From UBA1757 sp045627385 (GTDB taxonomy: Bacteria > Bacteroidota > Bacteroidia > Bacteroidales > UBA1402), in NCBI GenBank assembly GCA_045627385.1, contig JAZQNO010000019.1, positions 1 through 18,131 on the forward strand: DNA of 18,131 nucleotides, given 5' to 3'. The notes under the pieces are model-generated. The model did no database searches. It saw only the letters and a list, made by a program, of their open reading frames with translations, and was not told where the DNA came from. Of this stretch, positions 7,173 through 13,570 are shown in pieces. Each line of letters opens with the position of its first letter. Position 1 is the first letter of the stretch. Made by a program: the position numbers and the translations under genes.

Positions 7173-10100
7173 CGGTTTCGGCTGGAAGAGCCGATTTCTC
7201 CGCCAATGGCATTGCTTTGGCAGACGATGAGCGCCGTGTGGATTATGCCACGCTCAGGCGGCGCTCCAACGCTCTGGCTCACTTGCTGGCAGAGCGCTTC
7301 GGAGTTTCCGCCGTGGGCGGCGCTTTGGCGGCAGGCCTTGCATCGGAGCGGCCCGCTGAGAGGTTTGTGGCGGTGCTGCTTCCGAGAAGTGTGGATTTTC
7401 CGACGGCCGTCCTGGGCATCTGGAAAGCGGGCATGGCTTATGTGCCGCTTTCTGCCTCCAATTCTGCTTCCTATAACCGCTCTGTTTTGTCTGATGCCTC
7501 TCCGCTGGCGCTTGTCACCACGCGGGAGCTGTGGAATGCTCTTTCCGGCTGTTTGCAGGACGTGGGCATTCCTCTTGTTTTTTTGGACGAGACCGACTAT
7601 GGGCTTGCCGTGGGAGCTGCCGCTGACAGCGACATCGACTTGAGCTGCGACAGCCAGCCGGCGGTTCTCATCTACACATCGGGCACTACGGGCCGTCCCA
7701 AGGCGGTGCTTCACAGTTTTTCGAGCCTGTCTTTTCTGTTTGATTTCATTCTGGACGGCATTGGCGACAAGGCAGTGCCCGGTCTGAAGTTTGCCTGTAC
7801 ACTCGATTTTTGTTTCATAGCCTGCCTTTCCGATCTGTTTGCCCCTCTGATGTTTGGCGGCACTTGTCTCATTGTATCGGAAACGGCTCTGCGCGACCTG
7901 GATGCACTGGCTGCTCTGCTGAAGAAAGAGAAGGTGTATCACATGCTTACGCTGGGTAGTCTTCTTGCCGGTCTGCTCGACAGGAAGGCTGGGGTGCAGC
8001 TGTATGTGTCGACGGGTAGCCGTATGCCTGATTGGAAAAGGCCTCTTCCTGAAGGAACTCGGGTGAGAAATGTGTACGGCATGACGGAGTTCGGTGCCGG
8101 AATGGCCTATGATCTGAAGGGCGGGGAGAGCCCTGTGCCGATTGGAAAAGCAGTCAGAACTGCGCATGTCTATCTGCTTGACGAGCAGCTGAATCCGGTG
8201 GAGAAAGGGGAGACGGGCGAAATCTTTATCTGTTCGGACGGTCTGTCCATGGGCTATTACCGCCGGGAGGAACTGACGCGCGAGCGTTTTCTGGACTGTC
8301 CATTTGAGCCTGGCAGGCGGATGTTCCGCACCGGCGACTTTGCGCGTGAGCTTCCTTCGGGCGACTGGCTTTTCTGCGGACGCCGCGATGATATGGTGAA
8401 GGTGCGTGGCGTGCGTCTGAATCTGACTCAGATTGAGGACGCGGCGCTGGCTGTCGAAGGTGTCTGTACGGCTGCGGCGGTGCTGAATGAGCGCGGGGTG
8501 CTCTGTCTTATCTATACGGGTCTTCCGGACAGGAATGAACTGTTGGGACAATTGAAACACGAATTGCCTCTGGCAATGATGCCGGGCTATGTGGCTCGGG
8601 TGGAGGCGGTGCCGGTGAACGCTCACGGTAAGATTGACCACGAAGCGGTGAAGAGGCTTGTGGCGGCCGGAGAAACATCGGCCGGAAACGCAGTGGCCGA
8701 TCCGACGATGTCGGATGTGGCCGCTCTGCAGGACCCGATTCGGAAGCGGCTGCTTTCTGCTATGCGCCGTGTGCTCGGACATGAGGCCATCGGCCTGTAC
8801 GATGATTTTTTCGATCTAGGCGGCGATTCGCTGAATGTGATGAATTTGCTCTCCGAACTGCCGGACCTGCCACTGAGGGTGGAGACTGTCTATCGGGAGC
8901 GGACGGCGGCAGCTATTGCGGCGGCCATAGAGGCTGCACAGGCCTCGCCTGGACGGGGGCTGTGCCATTCCAGACCGGGAGTTTCTGGTGAAATCCGGAT
9001 TGCCCTGAGTGCTTTTCAGCGACGGGTGCTGGAATCGCAGCTGACGGCTCCGGATTCGGTGATGTGGAACAATCCGGTGTTGTTCTGTCTGGGTGAGGAT
9101 TGCCGGCTGGACCGGCTGCGGGAGGCCTTGCTGCGGGTGTCGCACCATCATCCTGCACTTGGCTGTGTGGTGGATGTGCCGGGCAGGGCGCTGCGTTATC
9201 GGCCGGACCTGGATTTTTCCATTGAAATTGAAGATTTTCCGGCGCAGTGCGGCTCGGAACCGCAGTCTTTCCCTGAAGCCGTCGTTCAAGCCTCGCTTGC
9301 GCCTTTCGATATGGAGAATGGCCCGTTGTGGCGCATCAGGCTGTATCGGGGGGAGTCGGGCAACTGGCTGTTTATGGATTTCCATCATATGATTTTCGAC
9401 GGGACTTCGCTGAGGGTCTTTATGGAGCATCTGTTCCGGGCCTACCGCGGCGAAAGTCTGCCTGCGGACGATTTCTTCCAATATGTGCAAGCGGCCGCAG
9501 GGTCTTCGGCCGCAGGGTCTTCGGCGGCTTGCGTGGAGTCTGCCGGGCGGGAGTCTTCGTTGGATGACTGTATTTTCTCTCCTTTCCCGTTGCTTTCTTC
9601 GTTGTCGCGTGAAGGTGAATTTTTCTATCGGACCGAAACGTCTGGCACGAGGATTGGCCGGGAGGATGTTGCGAAGGTTGAAACCGGGCATACGCTGAAT
9701 GTATGTGCCATTGCAGCGGCGGCCAGGGCTCTGGCGGAGCTTGCTCCTGCCGATGCGGCAGATGGCGCCCGGACGCGGGTGGCTGTCAACTGGATGTCTG
9801 ACGGCCGGACCAGTGCCTCGCACAGGCATTCTTTCGGTGCGTATGTGAAGATGTATACGCTGTTTCTGAATCTGGAGGATGCGGCGGAGTCTCTTCCTGA
9901 CCAGGTGCAGAGGCAGGTGGAGCGCTGTCTGTCGGGGCAGGTTTGCGAGTATGGCCGGCAGGGTGTTATAGGCGCCCGCGATCCGGTCTTGATAAACAAT
10001 ATGACGGACCTGGATTTTGATTTTCACGACAGTCCGTTTGGAATCGGTATGTCGGAGGTTCCCTACAATGTTTATGAACCTACCGAGTATCTCGATGTGG

Positions 10101-10231
10101 AATTGTTTTACAGGCAGGGTCGTCTGTTTTTCAATCTGTCAAGTGGATGCCGTGTGCCGGCTGAAAAGGAAACGGCTTTGTTTGAAAAGAAGTTTACCCA
10201 TTATCTGGAACAATATATTGTAAAGCGATGA
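7148..10231 (+). CDS. Stand-alone A-T-C mini-NRPS
   Basis: This is a 1027-residue protein with three domains in order. Adenylation (about 1-510) has 'YTSGTTGRPK' (from Tyr176), 'NVYGMTEFG', 'RTGDFAR', 'GRRDDMVKVRGVRLN' and the A10 lysine in 'NAHGKID' (Lys495). The thiolation domain has 'FFDLGGDSLNV', with Ser561 as phosphopantetheine site. The condensation domain (about 610-1020) has the active-site 'HHMIFDG' (His746, His747, Asp751). By family knowledge it would load an amino or other acid on the carrier and condense it with an acceptor. No thioesterase or reductase follows, so release may be by transfer to an amine. Around A4 the sequence is 'DFCFIA'; the Asp fits an alpha-amino acid, but I do not recognise the full code. 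It overlaps its upstream neighbour by 25 bp and its downstream one by ATGA. A short repeat interrupts the C domain. Confidence 0.9.
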   Translation: MSFLQKIIAVSAGRADFSANGIALADDERRVDYATLRRRSNALAHLLAERFGVSAVGGALAAGLASERPAERFVAVLLPRSVDFPTAVLGIWKAGMAYVPLSASNSASYNRSVLSDASPLALVTTRELWNALSGCLQDVGIPLVFLDETDYGLAVGAAADSDIDLSCDSQPAVLIYTSGTTGRPKAVLHSFSSLSFLFDFILDGIGDKAVPGLKFACTLDFCFIACLSDLFAPLMFGGTCLIVSETALRDLDALAALLKKEKVYHMLTLGSLLAGLLDRKAGVQLYVSTGSRMPDWKRPLPEGTRVRNVYGMTEFGAGMAYDLKGGESPVPIGKAVRTAHVYLLDEQLNPVEKGETGEIFICSDGLSMGYYRREELTRERFLDCPFEPGRRMFRTGDFARELPSGDWLFCGRRDDMVKVRGVRLNLTQIEDAALAVEGVCTAAAVLNERGVLCLIYTGLPDRNELLGQLKHELPLAMMPGYVARVEAVPVNAHGKIDHEAVKRLVAAGETSAGNAVADPTMSDVAALQDPIRKRLLSAMRRVLGHEAIGLYDDFFDLGGDSLNVMNLLSELPDLPLRVETVYRERTAAAIAAAIEAAQASPGRGLCHSRPGVSGEIRIALSAFQRRVLESQLTAPDSVMWNNPVLFCLGEDCRLDRLREALLRVSHHHPALGCVVDVPGRALRYRPDLDFSIEIEDFPAQCGSEPQSFPEAVVQASLAPFDMENGPLWRIRLYRGESGNWLFMDFHHMIFDGTSLRVFMEHLFRAYRGESLPADDFFQYVQAAAGSSAAGSSAACVESAGRESSLDDCIFSPFPLLSSLSREGEFFYRTETSGTRIGREDVAKVETGHTLNVCAIAAAARALAELAPADAADGARTRVAVNWMSDGRTSASHRHSFGAYVKMYTLFLNLEDAAESLPDQVQRQVERCLSGQVCEYGRQGVIGARDPVLINNMTDLDFDFHDSPFGIGMSEVPYNVYEPTEYLDVELFYRQGRLFFNLSSGCRVPAEKETALFEKKFTHYLEQYIVKR
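9494..9523 (+). repeat. 15-bp in-frame tandem duplication in the C domain
   Basis: GCCGCAGGGTCTTCG occurs twice head to tail (9494-9508 and 9509-9523), encoding AAGSS twice, followed by a degenerate third GCGGCTT. It lies about 33 residues after the HHMIFDG motif of the condensation domain, in an Ala/Ser-rich stretch that is probably a surface loop. Confidence 0.9.
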
Positions 10232-11640
10232 TAACGTATTGGTTGAAGCGTAAGTGCTATTGGCTTAATGATTTTCTGTCGGGTGGCCGGATGTGGTGGC
10301 ATTTCCGCGACGTGCGGCGCATTATGTCGGATCCCTGCCGCAGTGAGGCGCTTCTGGACAAGAGGCTGGCGGAGATGCTGTCGTATGCCAGGTCTTGCAT
10401 TCGTTTTTATTCGGATGTGCCGGGAGAGGGTCTGAAGGATTTTCCGGTGGTGAATAAGGTAATCATTCTCAAGTCGCTTGATGATTTTGTGCGGGGCGAC
10501 CGTTCGCAGTATATCTGTCACACTACGAGCGGTTCCACGGGAACTCCTTTCACGGCTTATCAGGATAAGGACAGCAATGTCAGGCGTATTGCCACCATCA
10601 AGGCATCGAACGAGGTCTATGGTTTTCACTCGTGCATTCCGATGCTCTATATCCGTACGCTGGAAGTGCCCGATCCGCAGGGCCGCATGCTGAGATGTGA
10701 GAGGAACCAGAATATCTGGTATGGATATATTGCTGACTATGAGGATGCTACATTTGATCGTGTGTTTTCGCTGATTGAAGACAAGGGTATCCGTTTTGTC
10801 AGAGGCTATGCGTCGTTGATTGACAGTCTGACGGAATATGCGGTCCGTTCGGGCCGGAAGCTGCCTGAGGGGCTGGTGTTTGTGACGATCAGTGAAATGC
10901 TCACGGAAATTGTGCGTTCGCGTATTGTGGACCGTCTGGGGCTGCATGTGATTGCGCAGTATGCCAACGAGGAGAATGGTTTGCTGGGTCAGTCGGAACT
11001 GGATGGTCCGGGCAATGTTTTCCGTCTAAACAAGGCTAATTGCAAGATGGAGCTTCTGAGTCTGGACAGTGACGAGCCTGTGGCTGTGGGCGAGACGGGC
11101 CGTGTGGTGCTGACGGATTTGACGAACCGGGCCATGCCGCTGCTGCGCTACGATATAGGCGATGTGGCGGTCTGTCTGGAAGCTTTGCCTGACGGGGAAC
11201 CTCTTGTGATAAAATTGCTGGACTGCAGAAGATCGGACATGGTCTATGATACTTCGGGCAAGCTTGTGCCTATGGTGTTTCCCAGCGAACTGTGGTCGGT
11301 GCCTGACCTGCGTCAGGTGCAGTTTGTGCAGGAGGATGTGAAAGAATATTCACTGACTCTCAATATCGGTTCGGGCGTGCCGGAATTGGGTTTTGTCGGT
11401 TCGGGTGCTGTCGATTCGGGTGCTGTCGATTCGAGCGCTGTTAGTTCGGGTGTTGTTGATTCTGGTGCGGCGGAATCGGGTGCGCCGGCTTTTGACGGCA
11501 GTTGGTTGGAAGCGATTTTCAAAGAGCTGCTGGGCCAGGATGCCGTGGTGAAGGTGGCCGTTGTGAACGGCATGCCGGAACTGAGCAGCCGGAAGCGGAA
11601 GATCTGTGTTCAGAAATGCAGCCGGTATCTGGCTAAGTGA
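10228..11640 (+). CDS. CapK/PaaK-like AMP-forming acyl ligase (second copy)
   Basis: This 470-residue paralogue of the protein at 5275-6552 keeps the same landmarks: 'TSGSTGTPF' (from Thr100), 'GQSELDGPGN', 'LTNRAMPLLRYDIGDVAV' and a basic C-terminal 'SRKRKICVQ'. Two differences stand out. The acidic Tyr motif reads 'YANEENG' (from Tyr245) where the first copy has 'YGLEEVG', and the C-terminal lysine is preceded by Arg instead of Gly. This may mean a different acyl substrate or altered activity. Compared with the first copy, an insert of roughly 45 residues rich in Gly, Ser, Ala, Val and Asp sits in the C-terminal domain and accounts for the extra length. The start overlaps the NRPS-like stop (ATGA). 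Two such ligases flanking an A-T-C protein suggest one acylation or peptidyl-assembly pathway; acids and products are unknown. Confidence 0.87.
   Translation: MITYWLKRKCYWLNDFLSGGRMWWHFRDVRRIMSDPCRSEALLDKRLAEMLSYARSCIRFYSDVPGEGLKDFPVVNKVIILKSLDDFVRGDRSQYICHTTSGSTGTPFTAYQDKDSNVRRIATIKASNEVYGFHSCIPMLYIRTLEVPDPQGRMLRCERNQNIWYGYIADYEDATFDRVFSLIEDKGIRFVRGYASLIDSLTEYAVRSGRKLPEGLVFVTISEMLTEIVRSRIVDRLGLHVIAQYANEENGLLGQSELDGPGNVFRLNKANCKMELLSLDSDEPVAVGETGRVVLTDLTNRAMPLLRYDIGDVAVCLEALPDGEPLVIKLLDCRRSDMVYDTSGKLVPMVFPSELWSVPDLRQVQFVQEDVKEYSLTLNIGSGVPELGFVGSGAVDSGAVDSSAVSSGVVDSGAAESGAPAFDGSWLEAIFKELLGQDAVVKVAVVNGMPELSSRKRKICVQKCSRYLAK
11401..11490 (+). repeat. 15-bp in-frame tandem repeat, 6 copies
   Basis: Six 15-bp units start at 11401, 11416, 11431, 11446, 11461 and 11476. 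The first two are identical (TCGGGTGCTGTCGAT) and later ones degenerate. They encode SGAVD-type pentapeptides and occupy the insert that distinguishes this CapK-like protein from its paralogue. Confidence 0.92.
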
Positions 11641-11646
11641 TATAAA

Positions 11647-11919
11647 ATGTATCTCGGGCAGTATTCTGAAGCTGCCGGACTGGTCTGTCTGCCTGCTGCC
11701 GGTGACCGCATCAATGCTTCCACGGTGGACAACGGGGAGACGGTGGACAACGGGGAGACGGTGGGCCACTACTGGGCTTCGACTCTCACCGACAAGGGCA
11801 TTCCGAGCTATATGCGTTTCGACGACTGGGAGTTTAACGATTTGGACCAGATGGCCAACCGTTGGTACGGTCTGAGTGTGCGTCTGGTGACCGACGTCCC
11901 GGAAGCCACAGAAGAATAA
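11647..11919 (+). pseudogene. Fragment of a FISUMP / DUF1566-like surface domain
   Basis: This 90-residue frame starts 6 bp after the second CapK-like gene. The order 'LPAAGDR' - 'GHYWAST' - 'WYGLSVRLV' matches the C-terminal end of the 'Fibrobacter succinogenes major paralogous' (FISUMP) / DUF1566-type domains found in many Bacteroidales surface proteins. There the motifs read roughly 'LPAAGyR', 'GyYWSST' and 'yyGfSVRlV'. The N-terminal part of the domain, a signal peptide and any lipobox are missing, so it is either a truncated remnant or a very small intracellular derivative. An 18-bp duplication lengthens the segment before 'GHYWAST'. An ATG exists at 11647 and the frame is intact, so expression as the last cistron of the glycan operon is possible. 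A functional product seems unlikely without export. Confidence 0.5.
11722..11757 (+). repeat. 18-bp in-frame tandem duplication
   Basis: ACGGTGGACAACGGGGAG is present twice, identically, at 11722-11739 and 11740-11757, with the first six bases repeated again at 11758. It encodes TVDNGE twice, inside the FISUMP-like fragment. Exact identity implies a recent duplication. Confidence 0.95.
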
Positions 11920-11938
11920 CGGTCGGGCAAGGGCCGTT
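11918..11938 (+). other. Hairpin at the end of the glycan region
   Basis: AACGGTC and GGCCGTT can pair (7 bp, one G-U) around a 7-nt loop, starting in the stop codon of the FISUMP-like fragment. No T-run follows, so it is not a classical intrinsic terminator; it may be a weak transcription end or chance. Confidence 0.25.
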
Positions 11939-12020
11939 GCCAGCCGCGCCTTCTACCCCCTCCACATGCTCCTGCTCTGGTACCTCTTCCGCCGCTGACC
12001 GCGGCCGCCGGTCGCTTGTT

Positions 12021-12056
12021 TCCCGTGGCCGGCATGTTTCCCGCGGCCGGCATGTT
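12021..12056. repeat. 18-bp tandem duplication, non-coding
   Basis: TCCCGYGGCCGGCATGTT occurs twice (12021-12038 and 12039-12056) with one mismatch, just before the 51-bp array. No gene is supported across 11920-12630: this stretch holds only this duplication, the 51-bp array, a promoter and a repetitive leader. Confidence 0.85.
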
Positions 12057-12069
12057 TTTCGCGCCCGCT

Positions 12070-12444
12070 CCGTGCGCAAAACCCGCGTCTGGCGGTACAT
12101 AATGCTTCCGGACGCCCGCCCCGTGCACAAAAACCGCGTCTGGCGGTACAAAATGCCTCCCCGCGGCCGCTCCGTGCGCAAAACCCGCGTCTGATGGTAC
12201 AAAATGCTTTCGGACGCACGCGCCGTGCACAAAACCCGCGTCTGGCGGTACCAAATGCCTGCGGACGCCCGCCCCGTGCGCAAAAACCGCGTCTGGCGGT
12301 ACAAAATGCCTCCGGACGCACTCTCCGTGCACAAAACCCGCGTCTGGCGGTACCAACCGGCTCCCCGCGGCCGCTCCGTGCACAAAAACCGCGTCTGGCG
12401 GTACAAAATGCTTTCGGACGCCCGCCCCGTGCACAAAACCCGCG
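12070..12444. repeat. 51-bp tandem array, 8 copies
   Basis: Units start at 12070, 12121, 12172, 12223, 12274, 12325, 12376 and 12427, an exact 51-bp period; the last copy breaks off after 18 bp. Each has a conserved core of about 36 bp (CCGTGCRCAAAAMCCGCG, then TCTGGCGGTACAAAATGC) and a more variable 15-bp tail alternating between GGACGCCCGCC-like and CCGCGGCCGCT forms. The period is a multiple of three and the unit almost lacks stop codons, so open frames appear on both strands. None has a convincing start, RBS or known domain. On the minus strand the frame reading RRGFCAR makes the changes at unit positions 7 and 13 silent, but other changes are not. I treat it as a non-coding minisatellite. 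It ends about 40 bp upstream of the lipoprotein promoter. Confidence 0.93.
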
Positions 12445-12484
12445 GCCGCGCCGTGAGAATATGCTTCCAGCCGCGGGCGGCGAC

Positions 12485-12515
12485 TTTGCAAAAGCGGAAA
12501 TTATCTCTATATTTG
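12485..12515 (+). promoter_or_regulatory. Bacteroidetes-type promoter of the lipoprotein gene
   Basis: TTTG at 12485-12488 and TATATTTG at 12508-12515 are separated by 19 bp, an exact match to the Bacteroidetes sigma-ABfr pattern (TTTG, 19-21 bp, TAnnTTTG). Transcription would begin near 12522, leaving a leader of about 110 nt before the ATG at 12632. Confidence 0.75.
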
Positions 12516-12541
12516 CGGGTCAGAAGCAGATGGCCTGAAAC

Positions 12542-12577
12542 GCGGCTTGAATTGCGGCTGGAATCGCGGCCGGAAGC
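12542..12577 (+). repeat. 12-bp degenerate tandem repeat in the lipoprotein leader
   Basis: Three 12-bp units, GCGGCTTGAATT, GCGGCTGGAATC and GCGGCCGGAAGC, lie between the promoter and the start codon, hence within the predicted 5' untranslated region. No known regulatory RNA is recognised here. Confidence 0.7.
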
Positions 12578-12631
12578 TGAAGATGGGCTGGATAGGCTTT
12601 GAAATCTTATTAACCAATTAATAACTAAACT

Positions 12632-13411
12632 ATGATGAAAAAACTTTTGCGCGCAGGTTTCGGCCTCGTATTGGCAGTGATGACTTTCGGCCTCGTCGGT
12701 TGCGAAGAAGATCCTAACGGCGGCGGCAACGCCACTAAAGACGATCTCATCGGATCCTGGATTATCGAGTACACCGACATGTCTATGGAAATGATCTTCG
12801 CCGAGAACGGCACCATCAGTTCCATCTATTCCTATCAGGGAAAGGCAGAAGAGCCCGAAACTGCCACGTACACTGTGGAGGACGGCATGCTCATCATTTC
12901 CTACGACCAGTGGGACAGCTGGTACACTCCTGAGATTCTTGGCGATGGCAATGTGCTGATTATGAAATATTATGTGCCCGATTCGCTGAAACGGTACCAG
13001 AAGTACGACGAATTTGAGATGTACTATCGCAAGGGTGCCAAAATCAATGTCGACAAGAAAGACATCAAGGGCGAATGGCATTGGTATCTGCATGGAAATG
13101 ATAGCATTATCCGCACAGCTTTGGTGGTGGATGACCAGATGACAGACCTGCTTATCCCGGTTTGGCGTGAACGTTACCAGTGCGCTTTCGGCTATGACAA
13201 CGGTTATCTGGTGGGCGACATCGAGCGTTTCGCCGTTCGCGACTATTCGGACGAATCGGTGGAGAATCTGTTCAAGGACTGGAATTTCGACTTCCAGGAT
13301 CCGCAGTATTATTCTTCGTTCGAAGGTCGGATAAAGATTCCGTTCTATCCGGTGGGCGACAAGGCTTACAGTTCGGTGGCCAATCTGCCTTGCATTTTCC
13401 AGAAAAAGTAA
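12632..13411 (+). CDS. Lipocalin-like surface lipoprotein, hypothetical
   Basis: This 259-residue protein has a type II signal peptide: basic MMKKLLR, a hydrophobic stretch, and lipobox 'LVGC' with Cys24. The mature start is C-E-E-D-P-N-G-G-G. Acidic residues just after the Cys resemble the lipoprotein export signal that sends Bacteroidota lipoproteins to the cell surface. The mature part starts with 'DLIGSWIIEYTD', followed by alternating beta-strand segments such as 'EMIFAENGTISSIYSY' and 'GMLIISYDQW'. This is the pattern of lipocalin-like domains common in Bacteroidales lipoproteins. The second half ('DKKDIKGEWHWYLHG' onward) may be a repeat of the same fold, since it also opens with a G-x-W motif. 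It is a single-gene unit with its own promoter and a strong terminator. Function unknown. ATG 12632 and ATG 12635 are both possible starts. Confidence 0.8.
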   Translation: MMKKLLRAGFGLVLAVMTFGLVGCEEDPNGGGNATKDDLIGSWIIEYTDMSMEMIFAENGTISSIYSYQGKAEEPETATYTVEDGMLIISYDQWDSWYTPEILGDGNVLIMKYYVPDSLKRYQKYDEFEMYYRKGAKINVDKKDIKGEWHWYLHGNDSIIRTALVVDDQMTDLLIPVWRERYQCAFGYDNGYLVGDIERFAVRDYSDESVENLFKDWNFDFQDPQYYSSFEGRIKIPFYPVGDKAYSSVANLPCIFQKK

Positions 13412-13441
13412 GTTTCGGCGGCTCTTGGAAACGATACGATT

Positions 13442-13471
13442 GGCGGGTCCTTCGGGGTCCGCCTTTTTTTT
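13442..13471 (+). terminator. Intrinsic terminator after the lipoprotein gene
   Basis: GGCGGGTCC (13442-13450) pairs with GGGTCCGCC (13455-13463) over 9 bp, two of them G-U, closed by a TTCG tetraloop and followed by eight T (13464-13471). It lies 30 bp after the stop codon. Confidence 0.92.
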
Positions 13472-13500
13472 CTCGTGAGGAAGTGAAGAAGTGCGATTTT

Positions 13501-13533
13501 TTTGGAATCAATGGCGCGGAAAGATTAAATTTG
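13501..13533 (+). promoter_or_regulatory. Bacteroidetes-type promoter of the GNAT-GH31-pduO operon
   Basis: TTTG at 13501-13504 and TAAATTTG at 13526-13533, spaced 21 bp, match the phylum's promoter pattern. Transcription would start near 13540, about 30 nt before the ATG at 13571. Confidence 0.65.
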
Positions 13534-13570
13534 TGGTTTGAAGATTGATTGAATTTTGCGTTTCGAAGAG

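Noticed and set aside
7043..10027. Long minus-strand frames opposite the NRPS-like gene
   Set aside because: They are shadows of the A-T-C gene, whose core motifs are all intact on the + strand.
12070..12444. Possible CRISPR array
   Set aside because: The period is a constant 51 bp, the 'spacers' are only about 15 bp and resemble one another, the repeat is not palindromic, and no cas genes are present.
12194..12602. Plus-strand Arg-rich frames over the array
   Set aside because: Two overlapping frames are equally open, neither has a ribosome binding site or domain, and both run into the promoter and leader of the lipoprotein gene.
11834..13093. 419-residue minus-strand frame across the array and lipoprotein gene
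   Set aside because: It runs antisense through a well-supported lipoprotein gene and its promoter; the open frame arises from the stop-free 51-bp unit.
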